Below the pieces are notes generated by a model. The model worked only from the letters and a program-made list of their open reading frames with translations, searched no databases and was not told the DNA's origin. Made by a program: the position numbers and the translations under genes. Below, piece by piece: positions 1 through 9,175 of a DNA stretch of 64,000 bases. Origin of the DNA: SZAS-79 sp964599095 (GTDB lineage: Bacteria > Pseudomonadota > Gammaproteobacteria > Burkholderiales > SG8-39); NCBI GenBank assembly GCA_964599095.1, contig CAZREB010000021.1, forward strand, positions 1 through 64,000, read 5' to 3'. Numbering within the stretch: position 1 is the first letter of the stretch; every line of letters begins with the position of its first letter.

Positions 1-375
1 GCCTCGCCGGACGGCAAGGCTCAGACCACCACCGCGAAGCGGTTTAGTTCAACTTCTCTTGGTTGACATTTTTAGCTGACAAAATTAGGTGACAAACGAG
101 CTGCCATCCCACGCCCGTGTCCGCCTTGCCGATTCGCCACTTTAAGCGAATTCAAGCCTTGCAGTCGTCGGCGCGCCAGAGAGAAATCCCGCCCGGTGAA
201 TAGGCACCGACTTGCCGGACGGTTCCCCGAGACCTCAGGATTGGCCACCGAATCTTGAAAGACGATGGCAGGATTTTGACAGGAGACCCAATATCCACGC
301 GGCCTCATGCTCAAACATGGCAGTATTTACGCCCGCCTAAACCGCCGACCACAGACCCCCGACCCGCTTGCCGGA
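1..375. other. Left-edge stretch without a recognisable gene
   Basis: No reading frame here looks like a conserved protein, and no RNA gene or clear repeat is visible. It lies downstream of egtB, which is transcribed toward the left edge, so it is probably the 3' flank of that gene. I found no EgtD methyltransferase here; if a partner exists it lies outside the window. Confidence 0.4.
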
Positions 376-1632
376 TCAGTCAATCTCCCTGGCCAGCCGG
401 ATCCCGGAAAACTGCCAGCGCGCAGCGGAAGGAAAGAAATTCCGGTAGCTCGCGCGGATGTGCGAGGCGGGCGTGGCGCAAGAGCCGCCGCGCAGCACGT
501 ACTGGTTGGCCATGAACTTGCCGTTGTATTCGCCCACCGCGCCGGGCATGGTCCGGAAGCCGGGGTAGGGCGCATAGGAACTCGAGGTCCATTCCCAGAC
601 GTCGCCGTAGAGCGCGGACAATCCGTCGCCGGAAGCCGTGGGATGAAGCTCCCCGGACTCCACGAAGTTGCCGGTCGTCGGCATGCCGGCGGCCGCCGCC
701 TCCCACTCGAACTCGGTCGGCAGCCTGCACCCGGCCCAGCGCGCGTACGCATCGGCCTCGAAATGGCTGATATGCACTACCGGGCGCGAAGGGTCGAGGG
801 CCCGCAGCCCGTGCAGCGTGAACTCCTGCCATCCGTCGTCCGCCGGCCGCCAGTAGATCGGATGCTCCCAGCGTTGCGCGCCCACCGTCTGCCAGCCGTC
901 GGAGAGCCACAGCGAAGGGTTGCGGTAACCGCCGTCTTCGACGAAGCGGAGGTACTCGGCATTGGTGACCGGCCGGCTCGCCAGCTCGAACGGCTCGACG
1001 AACTGGCGATGGCGGGGCGACTCGTTGTCGAACGCGAAAGGCCCGGGCTCGTGGCCGATTTCGGTCACGCCGCCTTCGATCCTTGTCCAGGCGATGGGGC
1101 ATGCAGGCGCCGACGGCCCGGCAGGCCGGTCCCGGTAAGCCGGCGCGAACGGGTTCAGCGACAACAGGTGCATCAGGTCCGTCAGGATCAGCTCCTGGTG
1201 CTGCTGCTCGTGATTGAGGCCGAGTTCGATCAGGTCGAGCGCGTCGGCAGGCAGGGGAGTCGCAAGCAGGCGCGTCATCGCCGCATCGGTATGCGCGCGA
1301 TAGGCGCGGATGTCGGCGAGGCTCGGTCGCGAGATCAGCCCGCGCTGCGCGCGCGGGAACTGCTCGCCGATCGAGTTGTAGTACGAGTTGTAGAAGTCGC
1401 GGAATTCGACACGATACGGCTGGTGCTCTTGCGCGAACCGCTCGAGCGCAAACGTCTCGAAGAACCAGGTGGTATGCGCGAGATGCCACTTGACCGGGCT
1501 CGCGTCCGGCATCGACTGCAGCGCGCAATCCTCGGGGCTCAGCCCTTCGACCAGGGCCGCGGTGGCTGCTCGAATTGCGCCGTAACGGGCTGCGATCTCA
1601 GGCTGGACGAGGTGCCGCGCGGGGAAGTTCAT
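376..1632 (-). CDS. egtB: Ergothioneine biosynthesis sulfoxide synthase EgtB
   Basis: Known family role: a non-haem iron enzyme that joins a sulfur donor (cysteine or gamma-glutamylcysteine) to hercynine, using oxygen, in cytoplasmic ergothioneine synthesis. The 418-residue protein has an N-terminal DinB-like four-helix part and a C-terminal formylglycine-enzyme-like part. The iron-binding set is visible: histidines in KWHLAHTTW (residues 48-56) and the HEQQHQE motif (141-147), which fits H-x3-H-x-E. The C-terminal part carries YGDVWEW and RGGSCATPASHIRASYRNFF, typical of the sulfatase-modifying fold. Length is normal for the family. It starts 51 bases after the M20 gene and may be the last gene of that operon, although its own ribosome site is weak. 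The usual partner EgtD is not in the window. Confidence 0.93.
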   Translation of the reverse strand: MNFPARHLVQPEIAARYGAIRAATAALVEGLSPEDCALQSMPDASPVKWHLAHTTWFFETFALERFAQEHQPYRVEFRDFYNSYYNSIGEQFPRAQRGLISRPSLADIRAYRAHTDAAMTRLLATPLPADALDLIELGLNHEQQHQELILTDLMHLLSLNPFAPAYRDRPAGPSAPACPIAWTRIEGGVTEIGHEPGPFAFDNESPRHRQFVEPFELASRPVTNAEYLRFVEDGGYRNPSLWLSDGWQTVGAQRWEHPIYWRPADDGWQEFTLHGLRALDPSRPVVHISHFEADAYARWAGCRLPTEFEWEAAAAGMPTTGNFVESGELHPTASGDGLSALYGDVWEWTSSSYAPYPGFRTMPGAVGEYNGKFMANQYVLRGGSCATPASHIRASYRNFFPSAARWQFSGIRLAREID

Positions 1633-1683
1633 GCGACGTTGGTCGGGAAGCGCGCCTCTTCCTTACGCAGCGCGGGACGACCA

Positions 1684-2949
1684 CTATACGCCGCTCGCCG
1701 GAACCTCGAGATAGTCGAAGGCGGACAGCACGTGTGCCTTCAGGACATGAAGGTATTCGTCGAGCGAAACGTTTTCGTCGACGCTGCCCATGCCGTGCGG
1801 GGAAGGGCCGTAGACCACGGCCGGCACGCCGTTCAGCCGCCACAGGCGCGCATCCGTGGCGCCCGGCGATACGACACGCGCAGGCACCAGACCCGGCTTC
1901 AACAACTGCGCGTTCGCCCGCACGATATCCATCAGCGGATGGAAAGGCTCGCGCCAGTTCGGCGGCGACTGGGTGAAGAGATCCATCTCCAGCGAGTGGC
2001 GCTTCGCGATCGCCTCGATCTCGGCCCTGACCGCGTCGAACGAAGCGCCGTTCGGCACGCGGATGTCGGCCTCGAAAGTGCATTCGGCCGCGATCATGTT
2101 GACTTTCACGCCGCCTTCGATGCGGCCGATATTGACCGTCAACTGCCGGATCACCTTGCCGGCACCCGGCCCGTAGGCACGATCGAGGTCGGGGCCGGCC
2201 TCGTCGAGCGCGCGTGCGAGCTCCGCATCCTCCTGCACCGGAATCCGGTTCGGCAGGTCGCGCAGCTCGGCGATCGCCTCCATCGCGACCAGGATCGCGT
2301 TGCGGCTCATGTGGACGAACGCGCCGTGCCCGCCTTTTGCGCGCGCGGTGAAGCGTCCCCAGATCGGGCCCTTCTCGCCGAAGCGCACGGTGTACGGGCT
2401 GCTCGGCTCGCCGTTCAGGCAGACGTCGCCGAGCACCTTGTCGCGATGGTGGTCCATCAGGTGGCGCATTCCGGGCGGGCTGAAGGTTTCCTCGTCCGAG
2501 ACCACGGTCAGCGTGAGCCGGCCGCGCAGGCGCTCGCGGATCTCGTTCAGGTACGCAAAGGTCATGATCGACGCGGTGGTGCCGCACTTCATGTCGCAGG
2601 CGCCGCGGCCGTAGATGCGGCCGTCGACAAGCTCGCCGCCCCACGGGTCCTTGGTCCACCCCGCGGTCGACTCCACCGGGAAGACGTCGATATGCCCGTT
2701 CAGCACCAGGTGCGGCCCGGGGCGGCCGGTGTCGAAGCTCGCGACGAAATTCGGCCGGTCGGCCACCGGCGCGATTTCCTCGAACTCGATGCCGCGCTCG
2801 CGCAGGTGCCTGCGCACGAACTCGGCCGCCGCCAGCGTGTCTCCCGGCGGGTTCGGCGACTTGCAGCGCACGAACTCGCGCAGGAACGCGACCAGCCAAT
2901 CGCGGTCGCGCTCGATGCGCGCGAGCAAAGCCCGCTTCACGCCGCTCAC
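1684..2949 (-). CDS. M20-family metallopeptidase/deacylase (ArgE/DapE type)
   Basis: Zinc-dependent amidohydrolase of the M20 family, which removes acyl groups from amino acids or related amides in the cytoplasm. The metal and catalytic residues are present: NGHIDVFP (H86, D88), GRGACDMKCG (D119) and SDEETFSPPG (E153/E154). A dimerisation-domain motif GGHGAFVHMSRNAI follows. The GTG start at 2949 is chosen because it overlaps the stop of the upstream Bug gene (GTGA), the usual sign of translational coupling. An upstream in-frame ATG would extend the protein through the Bug gene in another frame and is rejected. The 421-residue length is normal. Co-transcription with a Bug receptor and a RidA protein suggests catabolism of an imported N-acyl compound; the true substrate cannot be read from sequence. 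Confidence 0.88.
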   Translation of the reverse strand: MSGVKRALLARIERDRDWLVAFLREFVRCKSPNPPGDTLAAAEFVRRHLRERGIEFEEIAPVADRPNFVASFDTGRPGPHLVLNGHIDVFPVESTAGWTKDPWGGELVDGRIYGRGACDMKCGTTASIMTFAYLNEIRERLRGRLTLTVVSDEETFSPPGMRHLMDHHRDKVLGDVCLNGEPSSPYTVRFGEKGPIWGRFTARAKGGHGAFVHMSRNAILVAMEAIAELRDLPNRIPVQEDAELARALDEAGPDLDRAYGPGAGKVIRQLTVNIGRIEGGVKVNMIAAECTFEADIRVPNGASFDAVRAEIEAIAKRHSLEMDLFTQSPPNWREPFHPLMDIVRANAQLLKPGLVPARVVSPGATDARLWRLNGVPAVVYGPSPHGMGSVDENVSLDEYLHVLKAHVLSAFDYLEVPASGV

Positions 2950-3905
2950 TCGACCTTGGTGCCCGAGAACTTGATCGCCTCGGCAAAACGCTCGGACTCG
3001 TTCTTCATGAAGGCGGCGAACTCTTCCGGCGTGGTGCCGTAGGTGTCCAGGCCCAAGGAGGCGAGCTTCGCCTTGACCTCCGGGTTGTGCAGCGCCTTCG
3101 AGATCTCGGTGTTCAGCATCCTGACGATCTCGGGCGGCGTGCCCGAGCGCACCAGGATCCCGAACCACGAGCGCGACACGAACTTGGTGCCGCTCGCCTC
3201 CTCGAAGGTCTGCAGGTCGGGCAGGGTGGGGCTGCGTTTGTCGGCGGCGACCGCAAGGCCGGTGAGCTTGCCGGCCTTGACCTGCGGCACCGCGGCCAGC
3301 AGGTCGGTCAGCATCGCCTGCACCTGCCCGCCCATGACGTCGGTCATCGCCTGCGGCGTGCCCTTGTAAGGCACATGGACCATGTCGAAGCCGTACTGCT
3401 TCTTGAACAGCTCGAATGCGAGGTGGCCGGAACTGCCGTTGCCGAACGACGCGTACGACATCGACTTGCCCTTGGCCTTGGCGGTGCCGAGGAAGTCCTT
3501 GAGCGTCCTGATGCCCAGGCCCGGGTTGACCACCAGCGCATGCGGGTTCGACGCCGCCAGCGTGATCGGCGCGAAATCCTTGTTCGGGTCGTAGGGGAGC
3601 TTGGACATCAACTGCGCGTTGATCAGGAAGGACGACGCGTTGACGAACAGCGAATAGCCGTCCGCAGGCGCCTGCGCCACGGCGGCCGCGCCGATGGTCG
3701 TACCGCCGCCGGGCCGGTTCTCGATCACCACCGGCTGCTTCCAGGCGGCGGCGAGCTGGTCGCCCACGGCGCGCGCCATGACTTCCGAGGTGCCGCCGGC
3801 CTGGTAAGGGACGATGATGCGGATCGGCTTGGTCGGGTAGTCTGCGGCAGCCGCATCGAACGACACCGCCGCGAAGACCGCCGCTGCGAGAAGATACTTT
3901 TTCAT
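2946..3905 (-). CDS. Bug-family (TTT) periplasmic solute-binding protein
   Basis: Tripartite tricarboxylate transporter receptor family. These periplasmic proteins bind small carboxylates or amides, sometimes for uptake and sometimes as sensors. The 319-residue product starts with a Sec signal peptide (MKKYLLAAAVFAAVSFDAAAA) followed by the family hallmark YPTKPIRIIVPYQAGG. Further family signatures are NRPGGGTTIGAAAVAQAPADG, HVPYKGTPQAMTDV and the C-terminal KFSGTKVE. The ATG at 3905 shares one base with the stop of the RidA gene. No TctA or TctB membrane components are nearby, which is common for Bug genes. The ligand is unknown; the neighbouring deacylase suggests an acylated amino acid or a related organic acid. 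Confidence 0.92.
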   Translation of the reverse strand: MKKYLLAAAVFAAVSFDAAAADYPTKPIRIIVPYQAGGTSEVMARAVGDQLAAAWKQPVVIENRPGGGTTIGAAAVAQAPADGYSLFVNASSFLINAQLMSKLPYDPNKDFAPITLAASNPHALVVNPGLGIRTLKDFLGTAKAKGKSMSYASFGNGSSGHLAFELFKKQYGFDMVHVPYKGTPQAMTDVMGGQVQAMLTDLLAAVPQVKAGKLTGLAVAADKRSPTLPDLQTFEEASGTKFVSRSWFGILVRSGTPPEIVRMLNTEISKALHNPEVKAKLASLGLDTYGTTPEEFAAFMKNESERFAEAIKFSGTKVE

Positions 3906-4303
3906 CACATCTTCCCCAGCCAGGCGACGCTTTCGATCTCGACCAGCACCTCGGGCTTCGCGAGCGACCGGACTTCGACCAGCGTCGAAGTGGGGAAATC
4001 GCCGGTAAAGAACTCCTTGCGCGCGCGCCAGACCTCGGTGTTCTTGGTGATGTCGACCATGAAGATCGTCATCTTGACCAGGTTGTCCATCGTGCCGCCG
4101 GCGGCCTTCACGATCCGCTCGATGCGCGCAAAGATCTGCTTGGCCTGCGAGTATTCGTCGGTGCCGAGCACGCCGGCGCCGCCCTCGAACGGGCGGGCGA
4201 CCTGGCCGGAGATGTAGAGCGTGTCGCCGGTGCGGATGGCATTGGACCACAGGCCGGGCGCGGCCTCGGCGACGTCCGGGACGTTGACCTTGGTTCTGGG
4301 CAT
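3905..4303 (-). CDS. RidA/YjgF/Rid-family enamine/imine deaminase-like protein
   Basis: Small trimeric Rid-family protein. Classical members hydrolyse reactive enamines or imines released by PLP enzymes; other subfamilies have catabolic roles. The 132 residues include GLWSNAIRTGDTLYISGQVA near the N-terminus, the helix region YSQAKQIFARIERIVKAAGG, and C-terminal STLVEVRSLAKPEVLVEIES. This last segment retains the Arg of the binding pocket (R in VEVRSLAKP). The start at 4303 is preceded by a good ribosome site (AAGGAGATCC). It is the first gene of a minus-strand operon with the Bug receptor and M20 deacylase and shares one base with the Bug start. The 241-base gap to the divergent binding-protein gene at 4545 probably holds both promoters. 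Confidence 0.9.
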   Translation of the reverse strand: MPRTKVNVPDVAEAAPGLWSNAIRTGDTLYISGQVARPFEGGAGVLGTDEYSQAKQIFARIERIVKAAGGTMDNLVKMTIFMVDITKNTEVWRARKEFFTGDFPTSTLVEVRSLAKPEVLVEIESVAWLGKM

Positions 4304-4544
4304 TGCGGATCTCCTTGGTGAGGTGGGGAGGAAATCGAGTGTAGCCGCGCCCGGTCCCGCAAAGCGACCTGCATAGCGAACCCATGCCCCAATCGGGTGC
4401 GCCCTGTGCAGTACGGGTGCACTCGCGTGCCCCACGGTGCGGCGATCGCCAAGCCGGCACCGAGCCGGTCCGGCCACGGGCACGGTTCCTGCATTGCAGC
4501 CGGCGTCCGCAGGACTTTTCCACCAATTCGATTCGGGGCCACCA

Positions 4545-6152
4545 ATGAAACGTCGCGACTTCCTCCTGTCCACCGCCGCTGCCGCCGGGGCTTCGATGCT
4601 GCCGCTCGAAGTCTTCTCCCAGAGCGATCGCCGCAAGGAGTTGCTGATCGTCGCCAACGAGACCGGACCCAACTCGCTCGACATCCATACCGTGGGCGCC
4701 AACCGGCCGGCCTACGGCGTTTCGTGGATCTGCTACGACAGGCTGCTGACGTTCGGCAAGAAGAAACTGCCCAACGGAGCGATGATGTACGACTACTCCA
4801 AGCTCGAGCCCGAGCTGGCCGAGTCGTGGGCGGTGGCGGCCGACGGGATGTCGGTGACCTTCAAGCTGCGCAAAGGCGCGAAGTTCCACGACGGCACGCC
4901 GGTGACCGCGAAGGACGTCAAGTGGTCCTTCGACCGCGCGGTGACCGTGGGCGGGTTCCCGACCTTCCAGATGAAGGCCGGCTCTCTCGAGAAACCCGAA
5001 CAGTTCGTGGCCGTCGACGACCAGACCTTCAAGATCAACTTCCTGCGCAAGGACAAGCTCACGATTATGGACATCGCAGTGCCGGTGCCGTCGATCTTCA
5101 ACTCCGAGGCGGTCAAGAAGCACGCCACCGAGAAGGACCCCTGGGCGCTCGACTGGACCAAGAGCAACGTCGCCGGCGGCGGCGCCTACAAGCTGGAGTC
5201 GTACAAGCCCGGGCAGGAGATCATCTTCGCGCGCTTCGACGACTGGAAGAGCGGCAAGCTGCCGAAGATCAAGCGCGTCGTGCAGCGCGAAATCCCGTCG
5301 GCCGGCAACCGCCGCGCGCTGCTCGAGAAAGGCGACATCGACATGACCTACGAGATGCCGCCGAAGGACTTCCTCGAGATGTCGCAGGGCGGCAAGGTCA
5401 ACGTCGTGACCACGCCGATCGAGAACGCGATCTGGTACCTCGGCATGAACGTCAAGAACCCGCCGTTCAACAACCCCAAGGTGCGCCAGGCGGTGGCCTA
5501 CGCGGTGCCCTACGAGAAGATCATGGACAATGCGATGTACAAGCGCGCCACGAGGCTCTGGGGCGACAAGGACAACAAGGCCAGCGGCACGGTTTGGCCG
5601 CAGCCGCACGGCTACAAGACCGACATCCCGAAGGCCCGCGCGCTGATGAAGGAGGCCGGCATGGAGAACGGCTTCGAGACCACGCTTTCCTACGACCTGG
5701 GCGGCGCCACGGTCGGCGAGCCGGCCTGCATCCTGATCCAGGAGGCGCTCGCACTGATCGGCATCAAGGCCACGATCAACAAGATCCCGGGGGCCAATTT
5801 CCGCGCCGCACTGCTGAAGAAGGACCTGCCGATGGTGCTGAACCGCTTCGGCGGCTGGCTGAACGTGCCGGAATACTTTTTCTTCTGGTGCTATCACGGC
5901 CAGAATGCGGTCTTCAACACGATGAGCTACCAGAACCCGGAGATGGACAAGCTGATCGACGCTGCACGGTTCGAGACCGACAAGAAGAAGTACGAGGCCG
6001 ACGTGCAGGGCTTCATCAACATGGCGTTCGAAGAGGTGCCGCGGATCCCGCTCGCCCAGCCGAACATGGACGTCGCGATGCAGAAGTCGATCAAGGGCTA
6101 CACCTACTGGTTCCACCTGCAGCCGGACTACCGCGACCTCGAGAAGGGCTGA
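4545..6152 (+). CDS. ABC transporter substrate-binding protein, family 5 (peptide/nickel type)
   Basis: Periplasmic binding protein of the DppA/OppA family and first gene of the transporter operon. It is 535 residues long. The N-terminus MKRRDFLLSTAAAAGASML has the RR-x-F-L pattern of a twin-arginine signal, so it may be exported folded. Family features include LAESWAVAADGMSVTFKLRKGAKFHDGTPV-like segments and the substrate-lobe motif VRQAVAYAVPYEKI. The start at 4545 is chosen because upstream in-frame codons would place residues before the signal peptide. It is followed after three bases by the AtzG-like gene. The ligand is probably not a simple peptide: the operon also encodes an AtzE-type amidase, which suggests a nitrogen-rich amide or ureide. 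Confidence 0.9.
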   Translation: MKRRDFLLSTAAAAGASMLPLEVFSQSDRRKELLIVANETGPNSLDIHTVGANRPAYGVSWICYDRLLTFGKKKLPNGAMMYDYSKLEPELAESWAVAADGMSVTFKLRKGAKFHDGTPVTAKDVKWSFDRAVTVGGFPTFQMKAGSLEKPEQFVAVDDQTFKINFLRKDKLTIMDIAVPVPSIFNSEAVKKHATEKDPWALDWTKSNVAGGGAYKLESYKPGQEIIFARFDDWKSGKLPKIKRVVQREIPSAGNRRALLEKGDIDMTYEMPPKDFLEMSQGGKVNVVTTPIENAIWYLGMNVKNPPFNNPKVRQAVAYAVPYEKIMDNAMYKRATRLWGDKDNKASGTVWPQPHGYKTDIPKARALMKEAGMENGFETTLSYDLGGATVGEPACILIQEALALIGIKATINKIPGANFRAALLKKDLPMVLNRFGGWLNVPEYFFFWCYHGQNAVFNTMSYQNPEMDKLIDAARFETDKKKYEADVQGFINMAFEEVPRIPLAQPNMDVAMQKSIKGYTYWFHLQPDYRDLEKG

Positions 6153-6155
6153 ACC

Positions 6156-6344
6156 TTGGGCCCGGAAGACATCGACGAAGCCTATGTGAAGCGTGCGGCG
6201 GCGCTGATGGGGATCGCGCTCACCCCGGCGCAGGTTCCGGGCGTGGTCGAGAGCCTGAAGCGCACCGCACAGGTGGCGGCGCTGGTGAACGACTTTCCGC
6301 TGGATGCCGGCGCCGACGAGCCCGGCCCGACCTGGAGGCCCTAG
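6156..6344 (+). CDS. Small GatC-like subunit, AtzG type (DUF4089)
   Basis: A 62-residue protein beginning with TTG, with the sequence pattern of the AtzG/DUF4089 family (YVKRAAALMGIALTP, then VVESLKRTAQVAALVNDFPLD). In the s-triazine pathway AtzG is the small partner of the amidase AtzE, in an assembly related to GatCA. It sits directly upstream of the AtzE-like gene, with its TAG stop immediately before the TTG start of that gene, and the pair is probably made in equal amounts. Start choice: the AGAAGGG stretch just upstream is the only plausible ribosome site. Assignment rests on recall of the family pattern and on the neighbour. Confidence 0.8.
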   Translation: MGPEDIDEAYVKRAAALMGIALTPAQVPGVVESLKRTAQVAALVNDFPLDAGADEPGPTWRP

Positions 6345-7739
6345 TTGGCATTCCGGACGGCGCTCGAGATCGCCGCCGCAGTCCGGGCGGGGCGGATGTC
6401 GGCCGTCGCGCACATGGCCACGGTCTTCGCAAGGATCAAGGCAGGCAACCCGCGCCTGAATGCCTTTGTCGACCTGACCGAGGCGCGGGCGCTGGCCGAA
6501 GCGGACAAGGTCGATACCGCGGTCGCGGACGGGCGCGACCCGGGGCCGCTTGCCGGCGTGCCTTTCGCGGTCAAGAACCTGTACGACGTCAAGGGCCTGA
6601 CCACGCTCGCCGGCTCGAAGATCAACCGCGATCTTCCGCCGGCCGCCGCCGATTCGCCGCTGGTCAGCCGGCTGAATGCGGCCGGCGCAGTGCTCGTCGG
6701 CACGCTCAACATGGACGAGTACGCCTACGGCTTCACCACCGAGAACACGCACTACGGGCCGACGCGCAACCCGTACGACCCCGAAAGGATCGCCGGCGGG
6801 TCTTCGGGCGGATCGGCTGCGGCGGTGGCCGGCGGGCTGGTGCCGATCACGCTCGGCTCGGACACCAACGGTTCGATCCGGGTGCCGGCATCGCTGTGCG
6901 GACTGTTCGCGCTCAAGCCCACCTACGGCCGGCTGCCGCGTAACGGCAGTTTCCCTTTCGTCTCGTCGCTCGACCATCTCGGGCCGTTCTGCCGGTCCGC
7001 AGCCGATCTCGCCGCCACCTACGATGCGCTGCAGGGCCACGATCCGGCCGATCCGGTCTGCCGCGACCAGTTGCCGGTGCCGATCAGCCCGGTGTTGGAG
7101 TTGGGGACGACGCGGTTGCGGATCGCTCGTGCCGGAGGCTACTTCGAAACGAGCGCCGAGCGGGCGGTGGCCGATATCGTCCTCGGCGTGTGCGACCAGC
7201 TCGGCGTGACGCGCCAGGTGGAGTTCCCGGAATCGGCGCGGGCGCGCGCGGCCGCCTTCGTGATCACGGCGACCGAGGGCTCGCAGCTGCACCTGCCGAA
7301 CCTCAGGAAGCGCGCCGGCGATTTCGAGCCGCTGACCCGCGACCGGCTGCTGGCCAACACCATGATCCCGGCCGCGTGGTACCTGCAGGCGCAGCGCTTC
7401 CGGCGCTGGTACTACCGCGAGGTGATGAAGGTGTTCGAGAGCGTTGACGTGATCCTTGCGCCGGCCACGCCGCGGCCGGCGACGAAGATCGGGCAGGAAA
7501 CGATGACGATCAACGGGGTCGAGATGCCGTCGCGGCCGAACATGGGCCTGCTGACGCAGCCGATCTCGTTCATCGGGCTGCCGGTGGCCGTCGTGCCGGT
7601 CGGGACGATCGAAGGCCTGCCGGTCGGCATGCAGGTCATCTGCGCGCCGTGGCGCGAAGACCTTTGCCTGCGCGTTGCCGCGGTTCTGGAGAAAATGGGG
7701 GTTGCCAAGTTCAACCCACCCAAGGAACCGCCGCAATGA
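6345..7739 (+). CDS. Amidase-signature hydrolase, AtzE type
   Basis: Amidase-signature enzyme of 464 residues that hydrolyses a carbon-nitrogen amide bond. The Ser-cisSer-Lys triad is intact: K77 in PFAVKNLY, S153 in GGSSGGS, and S177 in GSDTNGSIR, with the normal 24-residue spacing between the serines. The closest named family I recognise is AtzE (1-carboxybiuret hydrolase), supported by the AtzG-like gene before it and the AtzH/HpxZ-like gene after it. It starts at TTG 6345 with GGAGG about nine bases upstream, directly after the previous stop. Its end overlaps the next gene by four bases (ATGA). With an ABC importer around it, it likely acts on an imported ureide or amide; cyanuric acid itself is not implied because no AtzD homologue is visible. 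Confidence 0.85.
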   Translation: MAFRTALEIAAAVRAGRMSAVAHMATVFARIKAGNPRLNAFVDLTEARALAEADKVDTAVADGRDPGPLAGVPFAVKNLYDVKGLTTLAGSKINRDLPPAAADSPLVSRLNAAGAVLVGTLNMDEYAYGFTTENTHYGPTRNPYDPERIAGGSSGGSAAAVAGGLVPITLGSDTNGSIRVPASLCGLFALKPTYGRLPRNGSFPFVSSLDHLGPFCRSAADLAATYDALQGHDPADPVCRDQLPVPISPVLELGTTRLRIARAGGYFETSAERAVADIVLGVCDQLGVTRQVEFPESARARAAAFVITATEGSQLHLPNLRKRAGDFEPLTRDRLLANTMIPAAWYLQAQRFRRWYYREVMKVFESVDVILAPATPRPATKIGQETMTINGVEMPSRPNMGLLTQPISFIGLPVAVVPVGTIEGLPVGMQVICAPWREDLCLRVAAVLEKMGVAKFNPPKEPPQ

Positions 7740-8158
7740 GCCAGCCCAGCCAGGAAATCAACCGCCCGGAAATCGTCGCCGAGGTCACGCAGGCCTTCTA
7801 CCGGTACGAGAAGGCGCTGATGGCCAACGACATCCCGACGCTGAACGAGATCTTCTGGAACTCCCCGCACACCATCCGCTACGGTCTGGCGGAGCAGGCG
7901 TACGGGCACGAAGCGATCGCGGGCGTGCGCGCGGCGCGCGACCCCAAGGACCTGCAGCGCACATTGACGAGAGTCGTGATCACGACCTACGGAACCGACT
8001 TCGCGAACGCCACCTGCGAATACATGCGCAACGAGTCCAGGCGCTTCGGCCGCCAGATGCAGACCTGGCTGCGCACGCCCGAAGGCTGGCGCGTGGTTGC
8101 CGCGCACGTGTGCCTGTTCGACAAGGTGCTGCCTGCCTTTCCGCCCGCGCCCGGCTGA
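7736..8158 (+). CDS. AtzH/HpxZ-like SnoaL-fold protein (DUF3225)
   Basis: A 140-residue cytoplasmic protein of the DUF3225 group, which includes HpxZ (oxalurate/allantoin operons) and AtzH. The pattern EVTQAFYRYEKALMANDIPTLNEIFW is a typical NTF2/SnoaL-like opening, followed by RYGLAEQAYGHEAIAGVRAAR and a C-terminal TWLRTPEGWRVVAAHV strand pair. The ATG at 7736 overlaps the amidase stop; a longer in-frame start inside the amidase gene is rejected. Family members accompany amidases of purine or triazine breakdown; the exact chemistry of this one is uncertain. It ends three bases before the first permease gene. Confidence 0.8.
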   Translation: MSQPSQEINRPEIVAEVTQAFYRYEKALMANDIPTLNEIFWNSPHTIRYGLAEQAYGHEAIAGVRAARDPKDLQRTLTRVVITTYGTDFANATCEYMRNESRRFGRQMQTWLRTPEGWRVVAAHVCLFDKVLPAFPPAPG

Positions 8159-8161
8159 AGC

Positions 8162-9175
8162 ATGACGCGCATGATCCTCCGCCGGCTGCTCGGCGCCCTC
8201 CCGAACATCATCGGAGTGATCATCGTCACGTTCCTGCTGACGCGTGCGCTGCCGGGCGATCCGGCGGCGTACTTCGCCGGTCCTTCGGCCACCGCCGAGG
8301 CGATCGAGCAGATCAGGAAGCAGCTCGGCCTCGACAAGGGCATGGCCACCCAGTTCGGGCTCTACCTCAAGGATCTCGCCAAGGGGGACCTCGGCAACTC
8401 GCTCTCCACCGGCCAGCCGGTGCTGACCGAGATCCGCACCCGGCTGCCGGCTTCGCTCGAGCTGACGCTGTGCGGCCTCGTCTTCGCGTGCGTGATCGCC
8501 ATCCCGCTCGGCGTGATGGCCGCGACCCGTCCCGGATCGTGGGTGGATCACCTGTGCCGGCTGCTGGCGACCGCCGGCGTGTCGCTGCCGACGTTCTTTA
8601 CCGGCCTGCTGCTCGCCTATGTGTTTTATTTCCTGCTCGGGGTGGCGCCTTCGCCGGTGGGCCGGCTGGACGTCTCGTTCCCTGCGCCGCCGACGGTGAC
8701 CGGCCTGTATCTGGTAGACAGCCTGATCGCGCGCGACGGCGAGACCCTGGTCGCCGCGGCCAAGCAGCTGATCCTGCCGTCGATCACGCTGGGCCTCTTC
8801 GTGATGGCGCCGCTGATGCGCATGACGCGGGCGTCGATGCTCGGCGTGCTGTCGTCCGATTTCGTCCGCACCGCACGGGCAAGCGGGCTGCCGTCGAACA
8901 CGGTGCTCTACAAGTACGCGTTCCGCAACGCCTTGCTGCCGATCGTCACGACGCTCGGCATGGTGTTTTCCTTCCTGCTCGGCTCGAATGTGCTGGTCGA
9001 GAAGGTGTTCGCGTGGCCGGGCATCGGTTCGTACGTGATCGAGGCGCTGGTGTCCTCCGACTATGCGCCGGTGCAGGGATTCGTGCTGACGATGGCATTG
9101 GTATATGTGGTGCTCAACCTCGCGATCGACGTGACCTACGGACTGATCGATCCTCGCGTAGGCATCGAGGGCTGA
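8162..9175 (+). CDS. ABC transporter permease, DppB/OppB type
   Basis: Inner-membrane permease of a peptide/nickel-type importer, 337 residues. It has an N-terminal membrane segment (LLGALPNIIGVIIVTFLLT), the family GPSATAEAIEQIRKQLGLDK periplasmic segment, and several later hydrophobic spans. The EAA coupling loop appears as VRTARASGLPSNTVLYKYAFRNALLPIV. Its TGA is directly followed by the GTG start of the second permease, so the two are co-translated. It is part of the operon that starts at 4545. Confidence 0.92.
   Translation: MTRMILRRLLGALPNIIGVIIVTFLLTRALPGDPAAYFAGPSATAEAIEQIRKQLGLDKGMATQFGLYLKDLAKGDLGNSLSTGQPVLTEIRTRLPASLELTLCGLVFACVIAIPLGVMAATRPGSWVDHLCRLLATAGVSLPTFFTGLLLAYVFYFLLGVAPSPVGRLDVSFPAPPTVTGLYLVDSLIARDGETLVAAAKQLILPSITLGLFVMAPLMRMTRASMLGVLSSDFVRTARASGLPSNTVLYKYAFRNALLPIVTTLGMVFSFLLGSNVLVEKVFAWPGIGSYVIEALVSSDYAPVQGFVLTMALVYVVLNLAIDVTYGLIDPRVGIEG

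Noticed and set aside
307..3042. A 911-codon plus-strand open frame across egtB and the M20 gene
   Set aside because: It is antisense to two clear genes, is arginine-rich and low in hydrophobic order, and has no family motif; long shadow frames are expected at this GC content.
4304..4544. A riboswitch or structured leader before the binding-protein gene
   Set aside because: I could not identify a conserved fold; the region looks like an ordinary divergent promoter interval.
4397..6943. An 848-codon plus-strand frame
   Set aside because: Out-of-frame shadow of the binding-protein and amidase genes, both of which have clear motifs in other frames.
2946..7736. A 1596-codon minus-strand frame that ends in the Bug protein
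   Set aside because: Only the last 319 codons (from 3905) are a real protein; the rest is antisense to the ABC binding protein and amidase genes and is rich in arginine and histidine.
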